Below are positions 7,421-16,185 of a stretch of DNA of 64,000 bases, one piece after another (within the stretch, counting starts at the first letter, position 1; each line of letters starts with the position of its first letter). The position numbers and the translations under genes are program-made. The notes under the pieces were generated by a model. That model saw nothing but the letters and a program-made list of their open reading frames with translations, had not been told where the DNA came from and made no database searches. The DNA is from Jiangella mangrovi (GTDB taxonomy: Bacteria; Actinomycetota; Actinomycetes; Jiangellales; Jiangellaceae). The stretch spans positions 6,820,037 through 6,884,036 of the forward strand of contig NZ_JACHMM010000001.1 in assembly GCF_014204975.1 (NCBI RefSeq), given 5' to 3'.

Positions 7421-9321
7421 GCGTCACTCCCGTCCGAAGCCGGCCCGGCCAGCGGCCGCTGCGCCTTCTTCTGCCGCTCGTACTCCGCCCGCGCCGCCCT
7501 GGTGGTGTCCAGTGCCGCCGTCTCACTGACGGGGACGTCCCACCAGGCGTCGCTGTCCGGCGCCCCGGCCAGCGGGTCGGTCTCGACGTGGATCAGGACG
7601 GGACCGCTGTCGGCCGGCGCCGCCTTCGCGTCGCGCAGCGCCGAGCGCAACTCTGCCACCGTCGTCACCCGGACGACGCGCACCCCCAGGCTGGCGGCGT
7701 TGGCGGCAAGGTCGACGGGGAGGACGTCGCCGTCCAGCCGGCCGCTCGCCGCGTCGCGGAACCGGTAGGCCGTCCCGAACCGCTGCGACCCGAGCGACTC
7801 CGACAGCGAGCCGATCGAGGCGAAGCCGTGGTTCTGCACGAGCACCACGACGATCTTGATCCGCTCCTGGACGGCGGTGACCAGCTCCTGCGCCATCATC
7901 AGGTACGACCCGTCGCCGACCAGCACGAACACGTCGCGGTCGGGGGCCGCCATGCGCACACCCACGCCCGCCGCGATCTCGTAGCCCATGGTCGAGTAGC
8001 CGTACTCGACGTGGTAGCCCTTCGGGTCGCGCGTGCGCCACAGCTTGTGCAGCTCGCCGGGCATCGAGCCGGCCGCGTTCACCACGACGTCGCGTGGCCC
8101 GCCGGCCTCGTTCACGGCGCCGATGACCTCGGTCTGCGCGGGCAGCGGCTGGTGGCCGGCGGTGTAGGCGGCTTCGACGACGGCGTCCCATTCCGTGTTC
8201 GCCCGGGCGGCGCCGGCGCGGTACGACGGCGGCACCTGCCAGCCGGCCAGGGCCTCCGTCAGTGCCTCGAGCGCCGCCCGCGCGTCGGCGACCAGCGGCA
8301 GCCCGGCGTGCTTGGCGCCGTCGAACCCGGCGACGTTGACGTTGACGAACCGCACGCCGGGGTCCTGGAACGCCGTCCGCGACGCCGTCGTGAAGTCGCT
8401 GTAGCGGGTGCCGATGCCGATGACCACGTCCGCCTCGCGCGCGAACCGGTTGGCGCCCGGCGTCCCCGTCGCCCCGACGGCGCCCAGCGCGAGCGGATGG
8501 TCGTACGGCAGGCTGCCCTTGCCGGCCTGGGTCTCGGCGACCGGGATGCCGGTGGCCTCGGCGAACGCCCGCAACGCGTCGGTCGCCTCGCTGTAGATCA
8601 CCCCGCCGCCGGCGACGATGAGCGGCCGCCGCGCACTTCTGACGACGGAGACGGCGCGGTCCAGCGCGGCCGGCTCCGGAACGGCCCGCGGGACGTGCCA
8701 GACGCGCTTCGCGAACAGCTCCGCGGGCCAGTCGTACGCCTCGGCCTGCACGTCCTGCGGCATCGCCAGCGTCACGGCGCCGGTCTCGGCCGGGTCCGTG
8801 AGCACGCGCATCGCGCCGAGCAGCGCGGCCGGCAGCTGCTCCGGCCGCCAGACCCGGTCGAAGAACCGCGACACCGGCCGGAACGCGTCGTTGACGGTGA
8901 CCTCGGGCGCGTGCGGCACCTCGAGCTGCTGCAGGACGGGGTCGGCGACCCGCGTCGCGAACACGTCGCCGGGCAGCAGCAGCACCGGCAGCCGATTGAT
9001 GGTCGCGACCGCCGCGCCGGTGACCATGTTCGTCGCGCCCGGCCCGATCGAGGACGTGCAGGCCAGCGTCGACAGCCGGTTGCGCATGCGGGCGTAGCCG
9101 ACGGCGGCGTGCACCATGCCCTGCTCGTTGCGGGCCTGGTGGTACGGCAGCGCTCGCGGGTCGGACAGCTCGGCCTCGAGCAGCGCCTCGCCCAGGCCGG
9201 CCACGTTGCCGTGCCCGAAGATGCCGAAGCAGCCCTCGATCAGCCGGTGCTCGACTCCGTCGCGCTCGGTGAACTGCGCGGCCAGGAACCGGACCGTCGC
9301 CTGCGCGACCGTCAGCCTCAT
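7417..9321 (-). CDS. iolD: 3D-(3,5/4)-trihydroxycyclohexane-1,2-dione hydrolase
   Basis: A 634-residue thiamine-diphosphate enzyme that opens the inositol ring to 5-deoxyglucuronate. The family three-domain order is visible: pyrimidine-binding domain with RNEQGMVHAAVGYARM, middle domain with VAGGGVIYSEA, and the ThDP motif VLVGDGSYLMMAQEL ending in VVLVQNHGFASIG. The context and ring-opening-family motifs distinguish it from acetolactate synthase. The ATG at 9321 overlaps the iolB stop as ATGA. Confidence 0.93.
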   Translation of the reverse strand: MRLTVAQATVRFLAAQFTERDGVEHRLIEGCFGIFGHGNVAGLGEALLEAELSDPRALPYHQARNEQGMVHAAVGYARMRNRLSTLACTSSIGPGATNMVTGAAVATINRLPVLLLPGDVFATRVADPVLQQLEVPHAPEVTVNDAFRPVSRFFDRVWRPEQLPAALLGAMRVLTDPAETGAVTLAMPQDVQAEAYDWPAELFAKRVWHVPRAVPEPAALDRAVSVVRSARRPLIVAGGGVIYSEATDALRAFAEATGIPVAETQAGKGSLPYDHPLALGAVGATGTPGANRFAREADVVIGIGTRYSDFTTASRTAFQDPGVRFVNVNVAGFDGAKHAGLPLVADARAALEALTEALAGWQVPPSYRAGAARANTEWDAVVEAAYTAGHQPLPAQTEVIGAVNEAGGPRDVVVNAAGSMPGELHKLWRTRDPKGYHVEYGYSTMGYEIAAGVGVRMAAPDRDVFVLVGDGSYLMMAQELVTAVQERIKIVVVLVQNHGFASIGSLSESLGSQRFGTAYRFRDAASGRLDGDVLPVDLAANAASLGVRVVRVTTVAELRSALRDAKAAPADSGPVLIHVETDPLAGAPDSDAWWDVPVSETAALDTTRAARAEYERQKKAQRPLAGPASDGSDA

Positions 9322-10214
9322 CGTTCGTCCTCCGTGCGTCCCATCGGGAGTCGCGGGTCGCGCTCGAGCGACGCCCACTCGTCGCGGACCCAGGCGTGCG
9401 CGGGGTCGTCGCTGATCAGCCACTCGCGGGTGGCCCCCGGACCGGCCATGACGTTCAGGTAGTACAGGTGGTAGCCGGGCGCGGCCATCGACGGACCGTG
9501 CCAGCCGTGCGGCACCAGCACGACGTCGCCGGTGCGCACCTCGGCGACCACGTCGATCGGCCGGTCCTCGGTGCCGTAGACCCGGTGGTAGCCGATGCCC
9601 GGGCCGTTCGGGCCGTCGCCGACCTCGAAGTAGTAGATCTCCTCCAGCTCCGACTCCCGGCCGGGCGCGTCGACGTCGTGCTTGTGCGGCGGGTACGACG
9701 ACCAGTTGCCGGCCGGTGTGATCACCTCGACGGCGATCAGCCGGTCCGCCTCGAACGCGTCGGCGGCGCCGAAGTTGTGCACCTGACGGGTGGAGCTGCC
9801 GGCGCCGCGGAGCTCGACGGCGACGGCATCGGCCGCGAGGTAGCGCGCGGCGAGTCTGGTGCGGCACGGTGCGGCCGGCAGTGCGAACCGAGCCCCGTCC
9901 GCATCGCTTGCCGCAGCTGTCACCGTCACCACGGAGTCCCGCGGGACGTAGACGGTGTCCGTCGGGCCGCTGAACACGTTCGGCCGGCCCGCCAGCTCGA
10001 ACCGTTCGCCGTCGACGACGACCGTCCCGCCCCCGCTGAGCGGCAGCACGAACAGCTCCTCGTCGCCGGTGCCGAACTCGTGCGAGTCGCCCGGCCCGAG
10101 CTCGAGGACGCGCAGCGACGTCCACCGCCAGCCCTCGACGGCCGACGGCGTCAGCTCGGTCGCGTAGGGGCCGCGGCCCGCGCTGCCGGCCGGCCAGTAC
10201 CAACGCTCGCTCAT
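9318..10214 (-). CDS. iolB: 5-deoxy-glucuronate isomerase
   Basis: A 298-residue bicupin. It isomerises 5-deoxy-glucuronate to 2-deoxy-5-keto-gluconate. Cupin metal ligands are visible in YPPHKHDVDAPGRESELEEI and in VLVPHGWHGP; the tail GYHLYYLNVMAGP is typical of IolB. It starts at ATG 10214, overlapping the upstream aldolase stop (ATGA), and ends overlapping iolD, so it is fully inside the operon. Confidence 0.93.
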   Translation of the reverse strand: MSERWYWPAGSAGRGPYATELTPSAVEGWRWTSLRVLELGPGDSHEFGTGDEELFVLPLSGGGTVVVDGERFELAGRPNVFSGPTDTVYVPRDSVVTVTAAASDADGARFALPAAPCRTRLAARYLAADAVAVELRGAGSSTRQVHNFGAADAFEADRLIAVEVITPAGNWSSYPPHKHDVDAPGRESELEEIYYFEVGDGPNGPGIGYHRVYGTEDRPIDVVAEVRTGDVVLVPHGWHGPSMAAPGYHLYYLNVMAGPGATREWLISDDPAHAWVRDEWASLERDPRLPMGRTEDER

Positions 10215-11101
10215 AGCAGGCTCACCGCCGTGTCGACCGCCGCCGCGACGTCGCCGTCGGGCGGGTAGAGGAGGGTGCGCCCGACCACCAGGCCGAGCGC
10301 CGTCGGCAGCCGGAGGACCTTCTCCCACTGCCGGAACGCCGCGTCCGGGTCCTCGGGCACCTCGCCGCCCAGCAGCACCGCCGGCAGCGTCGACGCCGCG
10401 AGCACCCGCTCCATGCCGGCCGGGTCGTCGTCGACCACCGGCAGCTTCAACCAGGTGTACGCCGAGGTGTTGCCCAGACCGGCGGCCACCGTCACCGACC
10501 GGATCACCGCCTCGGTCGAGAGGTCGTTGCGCAGCCGGCCGGTCGCGTCTCGGTGCGAGATGAACGGCTCGACCAGCGCGATCGTGTGACGGACGGCGAG
10601 CGAGTCGACGGCGCGCGCGCACGCCTCGAGCGCCGGCGCGGTCGCGGGGTCGTCGGGGTCGATGCGCAGCAGCATCTTGCCCATCTCGAACCCCATGGCC
10701 GCGATGCCGGCGGCGTCGTAGCCGGTGAACCGGTCGTCGACCTCGAACACCGTCCCGGCCAGGCCGCCGCGGTTCATCGAGCCGACGACCACCTTGCCGT
10801 CGAGCGCGCCGAGCAGCAGCAGGTCCTCGAGCACGTCCGCCGTCGCCAGCACGCCGTTGACGCCGGGGCGTTCGAGCGCGACCACCAGCCGGTCCAGCAG
10901 CTCGCCGCGGTCGGCCATGGCCAGCGCGTCGGGGCCGGCCCGCAGCGCGCCGCGCGCCGGGTGGTCGGCGGCGATCACCATGAGCTTGCCGGTCGGCCCC
11001 AGCAGCCCGTCCGGGCGGCGACGCCGCGCCGCAGCCTCGGCGATGGCGCTCGGCCGGTGGATACGCGTGTCGACGATGGTGCGCAGGCGGTCAGCGGACA
11101 T
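10211..11101 (-). CDS. class I aldolase-like (beta/alpha)8 protein of the inositol operon
   Basis: A 296-residue protein resembling the Cgl0158/DeoC-like aldolase family of actinobacterial iol clusters. Conserved text includes KLMVIAADHPARGAL, VVVGSMNRGGLAG, MLLRID and WLKLPVV, where the lysine is a candidate Schiff-base residue. The likely role is cleavage of 2-deoxy-5-keto-gluconate-6-phosphate to malonate semialdehyde and dihydroxyacetone phosphate, replacing IolJ; this is inferred from position. ATG 11101 is chosen because GGAGG lies six bases upstream, while GTG 11107 abuts it. It overlaps iolC by 11 bases. Confidence 0.75.
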   Translation of the reverse strand: MSADRLRTIVDTRIHRPSAIAEAAARRRRPDGLLGPTGKLMVIAADHPARGALRAGPDALAMADRGELLDRLVVALERPGVNGVLATADVLEDLLLLGALDGKVVVGSMNRGGLAGTVFEVDDRFTGYDAAGIAAMGFEMGKMLLRIDPDDPATAPALEACARAVDSLAVRHTIALVEPFISHRDATGRLRNDLSTEAVIRSVTVAAGLGNTSAYTWLKLPVVDDDPAGMERVLAASTLPAVLLGGEVPEDPDAAFRQWEKVLRLPTALGLVVGRTLLYPPDGDVAAAVDTAVSLL

Positions 11102-12059
11102 CGGCACCCTCCGTCGTGCTGAGGAACGTCACGACCTCGCCCGTCGTCGGCATCGCGTCGGAGCATGCCAGCCGGGTCGCGACGATGGCGCCGGCGGCGT
11201 TGGCGAACCTCGTCGCCCGCGCCAGCGGCCAGCCGGAGAGCAGGCCGTGGCACAGCGCGCCGCCGAACGCGTCGCCCGCGCCGAGCCCGTTGAGGACGTC
11301 GACGAGGATCGGCGCGACGTCGTGCTCGCCGGTGTCGTCGACGGCCAGCACGCCCTTCGGCCCCTGCTTGACGACGGCGACGGCGACGCCGTGGTCGTCG
11401 CGCAGAGCGGCCGCGGCCGCACGCGGGTCGCGGGTGCCGACCGCCGTCTCGCACTCGTCGAGATTGCCGACGGCGTGGGTGACGTGGGCGAGCGCCTCCT
11501 GGACGACCGGCCGGGCCGCCTCGCGGGAGTCCCAGAACATCGGCCGCCAGTCGAGGTCGAGGACGGTGATGCCGTTCTTCCCGCGGGCGCGCAGGGCGGC
11601 CAGGGTCGCCGACCGGCTGGGCTCCTGGCAGAGCCCGGTCACCGTCACCCAGAAGATGCCCGCACCCCGGACGGCGTCGAGATCCAGCTGGCTCGCGGTG
11701 AGCTGGAGATCCGGCGCCGTCGGCGTGCGGCCGTAGAAGTAGATCGGGAAGTCGTCGGGTGGGAAGATCTCGCAGAGCGTGACGGGCGTGGCCAGGCCGT
11801 CGACCGCCGTGACGAACCGGTCGTCGACGCCGTAGCCCTTCAGCGCCTTGTGTACGAACCGGCCGAGCGGGTCGTCGCCGGTCCGGGTGACGACGGCGGA
11901 GCGGCGGCCGTGCCGGGCGGCCGCGACGGCGACGTTGGTGGCCGAGCCGCCGAGGTACTTGGTGAACGTCGTGACGTCCTCCAGACCGACGCCCGCCTGA
12001 TTGGGATAGATGTCGACGCCGACCCGGCCCATGGTCAGCACCTCGATCGGCTGGTTCAC
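11091..12059 (-). CDS. iolC: 5-dehydro-2-deoxygluconokinase
   Basis: A 322-residue PfkB-family carbohydrate kinase. It phosphorylates 2-deoxy-5-keto-gluconate. PfkB signatures are GGSATNVAVAAARHG near the N-terminus and the catalytic-base motif DVLNGLGAGDAFGGAL near the C-terminus; TFTKYLGG is typical of IolC. GTG 12059 overlaps the iolG-like stop as GTGA; the longer upstream open frame is not protein-like. Confidence 0.92.
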   Translation of the reverse strand: MNQPIEVLTMGRVGVDIYPNQAGVGLEDVTTFTKYLGGSATNVAVAAARHGRRSAVVTRTGDDPLGRFVHKALKGYGVDDRFVTAVDGLATPVTLCEIFPPDDFPIYFYGRTPTAPDLQLTASQLDLDAVRGAGIFWVTVTGLCQEPSRSATLAALRARGKNGITVLDLDWRPMFWDSREAARPVVQEALAHVTHAVGNLDECETAVGTRDPRAAAAALRDDHGVAVAVVKQGPKGVLAVDDTGEHDVAPILVDVLNGLGAGDAFGGALCHGLLSGWPLARATRFANAAGAIVATRLACSDAMPTTGEVVTFLSTTEGADVR

Positions 12060-13054
12060 GCCCGGACCTCGCTGATCCGCACCGGCCGGTTCTCGCGGCG
12101 CGAGAGGGTGGCGGCCTCGGCGACGTAGAAGCTCTCCAGCGCGTCGGCGACGGTGCACGGGCTCTCGCGCTCGCCGCGCGCGACGTCGACGAAGGCGGCG
12201 ATCTCGGCCTCGTAGGCGGGCCGGAACCGGGACCAGAACTCGCGGAACGGCTGGTCGGCCGGGAAGGTCACGCCCGGCTCGGCGGAGGTCAGCGCGGCGT
12301 GGTCGTCGAGGCCGACGGCGTACGTGCCGGCCGTGCCCGCGACCTCCATGCGCACGTCGTAGCCGGCGCCGTTGTACCGCGACCCTTGCAGCGTCGCGAG
12401 CGTGCCGTCGTCGAGGGTGAGGACGGCCGCGGACTCGTCGACGTCGCCGCTGGTGGCGAAGACCTCGGCGCCGCGGTTCGCACCTGTCGCGTACACCGTC
12501 ACGACCTCGCGGCCGGTCACCCAGCGCAGCACGTCGAAGTCATGGATATGGCAGTCGCGGAAGATGCCGCCGGAGGTGGGGACGTACGACGGGTGCGGCG
12601 GCTCGGCGTCGGCGGTGATCAGGTGAACGCGGCGGACCTCGCCGAGGGTGCCGTCGCGCACCGCCGCGCGGGCGGCGACGTAGCCGGCGTCGAAGCGGCG
12701 CTGGAAGCCGATCTGGGTGGGGACGTTCGCGGCCTCGACGGCGGCCAGGACGGCGAGCGTGCCGGCGACGTCGGCCGCGACCGGCTTCTCGCAGAACACC
12801 GGCAGCCCCGCCTCGGCGGCGGCGATCATCAGCTCGGCGTGGGCGGACGTCGCGGCGGCGATGACGACGGCGTCGACCCGTTCGAAGGCCTCGCGCACGG
12901 TCGCGACGGCCTCGACCCCGAGCTCGTCGGCGACCTTCCGGGCCCGCACCCCGTCGGCGTCGGCCACCCGCACCGTCGTGACGGCCGGATGGTCGCGGAC
13001 GACCTGCGCGTGTGCCGCTCCGATGCGGCCTACCCCCACGAACCCCACGCGCAT
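12056..13054 (-). CDS. iolG: inositol 2-dehydrogenase-type Gfo/Idh/MocA oxidoreductase
   Basis: A 332-residue NAD-dependent oxidoreductase, first gene of the operon. The Rossmann motif is VGFVGVGRIGAAHA. The catalytic motif is FCEKPVAAD, and IFRDCHIHDFDVLRWVTG supplies the conserved Asp/His of the active site. It would oxidise myo-inositol to 2-keto-myo-inositol. ATG 13054 has GGAGGGA upstream. The longer upstream frame overlaps the regulatory palindrome and is ignored. Confidence 0.88.
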   Translation of the reverse strand: MRVGFVGVGRIGAAHAQVVRDHPAVTTVRVADADGVRARKVADELGVEAVATVREAFERVDAVVIAAATSAHAELMIAAAEAGLPVFCEKPVAADVAGTLAVLAAVEAANVPTQIGFQRRFDAGYVAARAAVRDGTLGEVRRVHLITADAEPPHPSYVPTSGGIFRDCHIHDFDVLRWVTGREVVTVYATGANRGAEVFATSGDVDESAAVLTLDDGTLATLQGSRYNGAGYDVRMEVAGTAGTYAVGLDDHAALTSAEPGVTFPADQPFREFWSRFRPAYEAEIAAFVDVARGERESPCTVADALESFYVAEAATLSRRENRPVRISEVRA

Positions 13055-13067
13055 GGACGCTCCCTCC

Positions 13068-13083
13068 GTTTGTCCTGACAAAC
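13068..13083. promoter_or_regulatory. 16-bp inverted repeat upstream of iolG
   Basis: GTTTGTC-CT-GACAAAC is a perfect 7+2+7 palindrome 14 bases upstream of the iolG start. The N-GTC-NN-GAC-N core resembles GntR-type operators, but no GntR regulator is adjacent. Confidence 0.6.
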
Positions 13084-13151
13084 TAACATGCTGACGAAAT
13101 CGGCCGAGTCCATGTCCTGCGATCCGGACGGCCTCCGCCGGTCTATCGTGG

Positions 13152-13162
13152 AAGCGCATTCC
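13152..13162. promoter_or_regulatory. operator-like site upstream of the LacI gene
   Basis: AAGCGCATTCC is one of three AAGCGCnTTCC sites (others at 14825-14835 and 14993-15003). It lies inside a wider inverted repeat, TCGTGGA (13146-13152) and TCCACGA (13163-13169), 21 bases upstream of the regulator start. Autoregulation is inferred. Confidence 0.5.
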
Positions 13163-13182
13163 TCCACGAGGACAGGAGATCC

Positions 13183-14232
13183 ATGGCCGAGCAACCGCGC
13201 GGTTCGGTCACACTGATGGACGTCGCCGCCCGGGCCGGGGTCTCGTTGGCCACGGCGTCGCGCGCCCTGAACGGCAGCACGCGCAAGGTCGGCGACGACC
13301 TCCGCGAGCGCGTTCTCGCCGCCGCCCGCAGCCTCAACTACGCCCCCAACGCGCAGGCGCAGGCCATGGCGCGCGGCCGCACCAATGTCGTCGGCCTGGT
13401 GGTGCACGACATCGCCGACCCGTACTTCTCCTCCATCGCCGCCGGCGTCATGGAGGCCGCCGAGGGCCACCAGGTGCTGGTCACGCTCGGCAGCACGCTG
13501 CGCAGTCCCGGCCGCGAGGTTGACTACCTCGTGGCGCTACGGGGGCAGCGCAGCCGCGCGGTCATCCTCGCCGGCAGCCGCATGGACGACAGCACCGTCG
13601 CCGACGCGCTGCGCCGCGAGATCGACATCTTCGAGAACGACGGCGGCATCGTCGTCGCCATCTCGCAGAAGCAGCTCCCCGTCGACACCGTCGTCATCGA
13701 GAACCGCCTCGGCGCCCGCGACCTCGCCGCCTCGCTGGTCGACCTGGGGTATCGCCGCTTCGGCGTGCTCGCCGGACCCGACGCCATGCTCACCGCGCGC
13801 GACCGCGTCCACGGCTTCCGCGAGGGCCTCGGCCGCGCCGGCATCGACCTCGACCCCGCCTTCGTCGTCCACGGCGCGTTCACCCGCGACGGCGGCCACC
13901 AGGCCATGGGCTCGCTCCTCGGCGCCGTCAGCGCCGGCGACCTCGACTGCGTCTTCGCCGTCAACGACGTCATGGCCGTCGGCGCCATGGTCGCCTGCCG
14001 CGAGAACGGGCTGACGGTGCCGCAGGACCTCGGCCTGGCCGGGTTCGACGACATCAGCACCCTGCGCGACATCAACCCGGCCCTGACCACGGTGCGGCTG
14101 CCGCTCGAGAAGGTCGGCGCCACGGCCTTCGAGCTCGTCGTCAGCGCCGCCGAGCGGACCAAGGCCCGCACCCGGCGCATCAAGGGCGAGGTCGTCCTCC
14201 GTCAGAGCACCCGCCCAGCCGTCACGCCGTAG
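13183..14232 (+). CDS. LacI-family transcriptional regulator
   Basis: A 349-residue repressor. The N-terminal helix-turn-helix (TLMDVAARAGVSLATASRAL then NGS, residues 10-32) is followed by the hinge helix and a periplasmic-binding-protein-like sensor domain (VGLVVHDIADPYFSSIAAGV; GFDDISTLRDINPALTTVRL). ATG 13183 has AGGAGA at good spacing. It diverges from iolG and is close to the Gfo/Idh-DUF993 operon. Three similar AAGCGCnTTCC sites near its own gene and that operon suggest it controls both. The effector sugar is unknown. Confidence 0.92.
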   Translation: MAEQPRGSVTLMDVAARAGVSLATASRALNGSTRKVGDDLRERVLAAARSLNYAPNAQAQAMARGRTNVVGLVVHDIADPYFSSIAAGVMEAAEGHQVLVTLGSTLRSPGREVDYLVALRGQRSRAVILAGSRMDDSTVADALRREIDIFENDGGIVVAISQKQLPVDTVVIENRLGARDLAASLVDLGYRRFGVLAGPDAMLTARDRVHGFREGLGRAGIDLDPAFVVHGAFTRDGGHQAMGSLLGAVSAGDLDCVFAVNDVMAVGAMVACRENGLTVPQDLGLAGFDDISTLRDINPALTTVRLPLEKVGATAFELVVSAAERTKARTRRIKGEVVLRQSTRPAVTP

Positions 14233-14256
14233 CGCGGGCGCCGAGCCGGGGCGCAC

Positions 14257-14793
14257 TCACTGTTGATCATGGAGAAGGGCGGCTTCCGAGACGCCGTTGA
14301 GCCGACTGCCGAGCCACAGTGCGACCCCGGCCAGCGCGGCCCCGAGCACCGCGCCGAGGGTGTTCGAGAGCCAGTCGTTCGTCGAGCAGGACCGGCCGAG
14401 GGCCGGGACGAGCGCCTGCACCAGCTCGATCAGCGCCGAGAGGGCGCTCGCGGCGAGCAGCGCCGCGACCGGGCGCCGGGTGAGGACGCCGGCGAGCAGC
14501 ACCAGGGGCGCGAACAGGACGACGTTGGCCATCAGCTCGACGGCGCCGAGCGTGGGCACGGACCACTCGACCGCGCACCCGGCGTCGAGCTCGCGGCTGG
14601 TGGGCACCAGCGTGAGCATCGCGACCGGCACCAGCGACAGCCCGAGCAGTACGCGCGTCACCCGCGGCCGCCGGACCAGCCACGCTCCGGCGAGCGGCCC
14701 CAGGACGACCAGCACGACGAGCGCCGTCGTCGTCATCCAGGGATGTTCGACGAGGACGGTACTGATCACGGCCCGCACTCTACGTGGCGGCAT
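14257..14793 (-). CDS. VanZ-like membrane protein
   Basis: About 178 residues with four or five hydrophobic segments (ALVVLVVLGPLAGAWLV; LLGLSLVPVAMLTLV; MANVVLFAPLVLLAGVL; AALLAASALSALIELVQ; LGAVLGAALAGVALWLG). The order ANVVLFAPLVLL...ALIELVQ...STNDWLSNTLGA is typical of VanZ/teicoplanin-resistance-like proteins, whose role in most bacteria is unknown. The start is uncertain: GTG 14838, ATG 14793 and ATG 14736 are all in frame, and none has a clear ribosome-binding site. It converges with the LacI gene. Confidence 0.75.
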   Translation of the reverse strand: MPPRRVRAVISTVLVEHPWMTTTALVVLVVLGPLAGAWLVRRPRVTRVLLGLSLVPVAMLTLVPTSRELDAGCAVEWSVPTLGAVELMANVVLFAPLVLLAGVLTRRPVAALLAASALSALIELVQALVPALGRSCSTNDWLSNTLGAVLGAALAGVALWLGSRLNGVSEAALLHDQQ

Positions 14794-14820
14794 CGGCGCC
14801 CACGGGCCGAACGCACACAC

Positions 14821-14836
14821 GGGTAAGCGCCTTCCC
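14821..14836. promoter_or_regulatory. operator-like palindrome upstream of the VanZ-like gene
   Basis: GGGTAAGCGCCTTCCC matches GGGCAAGCGCTTTCCC at 14989-15004 at 14 of 16 positions. The two sites are 168 bases apart and could permit looping by a tetrameric LacI protein. Confidence 0.6.
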
Positions 14837-14972
14837 ACCTGCGCCGACCATTTGGCCAGGTGGGACGACTAATTCCGCTCCGGTGGGGCTGTCGCGAGCG
14901 GCCCGGAGCGTTCCACACCGCTCCGACCTGGCGTCATTCCCTGCACGAGAGAGGTTGCGCGCCCGCGCCGGG

Positions 14973-14986
14973 ACACCGTACGGTGT
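14973..14986. promoter_or_regulatory. perfect 14-bp palindrome upstream of the sugar operon
   Basis: ACACCGTACGGTGT is a perfect palindrome ending two bases before the LacI-type site at 14989-15004. It may bind a second regulator. Confidence 0.5.
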
Positions 14987-14988
14987 GT

Positions 14989-15004
14989 GGGCAAGCGCTT
15001 TCCC
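14989..15004. promoter_or_regulatory. LacI-type operator upstream of the Gfo/Idh-DUF993 operon
   Basis: GGGCAAGCGCTTTCCC is a near-perfect palindrome (one mismatched pair) centred on GCGC, 30 bases before the operon start. Confidence 0.7.
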
Positions 15005-15033
15005 GCAGGCGGGCGCCGTCCTCTGGAGGTGGC

Positions 15034-16185
15034 ATGGCAGTCAAGTCGCTCGGTGTCGTGATGAACGGCGTCACCGGCCGGATGGGATACCGGCAGCACC
15101 TGGTCCGGTCGATCATCGCGATCAACGAGCAGGGTGGGGTCGAGCTGTCCGACGGCTCCCGCGTCACGCTCGATCCGGTGCTGGTCGGCCGCAACGAGGA
15201 GAAGCTGCGCGACATCGCGACGCGGCACGGCCTCGAGCGCTGGACCACCGACCTCGACGCCGCGCTCAGCGACGCCGCCAACGTCGTCTACTTCGACGCC
15301 CAGCTCACGTCCGTGCGCGAGGAGGCGATCGTCAAGGCGATCGAGGCCGGCAAGCACATCTACACCGAGAAGCCGGTGTCCGAGACCGTCGACGGCGCGC
15401 TCGCCCTGGCCAAGCAGGCCAAGGTCGCCGGTGTGAAGAACGGCGTCGTGCACGACAAGCTGTTCCTGCCCGGCCTGCTCAAGCTGCGCCGGCTGATCGA
15501 GAGCGGGTTCTTCGGCCGCATCCTGTCGGTGCGTGGCGAGTTCGGCTACTGGGTGTTCGAGGGCGACTGGCAGGAGGCGCAGCGGCCGAGCTGGAACTAC
15601 CGCAGCGAGGACGGCGGCGGCATCGTCGTCGACATGTTCTGCCACTGGGACTACGTGCTGACGAACCTCTTCGGCCGGGTCGAGGCGGTCACCGCGCGCG
15701 CCGTCACGCACATCCCGGAGCGCTGGGACGAGCGCGGCGAGCGCTACGACGTCACGGCCGACGACGCCGCGTACGCGATCTTCGAGCTGGCCGGCGGCGT
15801 GGTCGCGCAGTTCAACTCGTCGTGGGCGGTCCGCGTGCACCGCGACGAGCTGCTCGAGCTGCAGGTCGACGGCACCCTCGGCAGCGCCGTCGCCGGCCTG
15901 CACCACTGCGTCATCCAGCCGCGCACCGCCACCCCGCGGCCCACGTGGAACCCCGATCTCGCCGACGAGCAGCGCTACCGCGACCAGTGGCAGGACGTCC
16001 CCGACAACTCACCGCCGCAGAACGGGTTCAAGGCACAGTGGGAGCAGTTCGTGCGGCACGTGACGGAGGACGCGCCGCACCCCTACGACTTCCTCGCCGG
16101 GGCGCGCGGCGTGCGGCTGGCCCAGGCCGGGCTGCAGTCCTCCGCCGACGGCTGCCGGGTCGAGCTGCCGGAGCTGTCCCTGTGA
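15034..16185 (+). CDS. Gfo/Idh/MocA-family sugar oxidoreductase
   Basis: A 383-residue NAD(P)-dependent dehydrogenase, first gene of a three-gene operon. It has an unusual N-terminal nucleotide-binding stretch (LGVVMNGVTGRMGYRQH), the catalytic IYTEKPVSET motif, and GGGIVVDMFCHWDYVL, where the His is the expected catalytic residue. GGAGGTGGC precedes ATG 15034. Neighbours (DUF993 and a TIM-barrel isomerase) suggest oxidation and rearrangement of an unidentified sugar. The preceding LacI-type operator suggests induction by that sugar. Confidence 0.9.
   Translation: MAVKSLGVVMNGVTGRMGYRQHLVRSIIAINEQGGVELSDGSRVTLDPVLVGRNEEKLRDIATRHGLERWTTDLDAALSDAANVVYFDAQLTSVREEAIVKAIEAGKHIYTEKPVSETVDGALALAKQAKVAGVKNGVVHDKLFLPGLLKLRRLIESGFFGRILSVRGEFGYWVFEGDWQEAQRPSWNYRSEDGGGIVVDMFCHWDYVLTNLFGRVEAVTARAVTHIPERWDERGERYDVTADDAAYAIFELAGGVVAQFNSSWAVRVHRDELLELQVDGTLGSAVAGLHHCVIQPRTATPRPTWNPDLADEQRYRDQWQDVPDNSPPQNGFKAQWEQFVRHVTEDAPHPYDFLAGARGVRLAQAGLQSSADGCRVELPELSL

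Noticed and set aside
14784..16181. N-terminal extension of the DUF993 frame
   Set aside because: It overlaps the Gfo/Idh gene out of frame and is Arg-rich; GTG 16182 with the GTGA overlap is the start.
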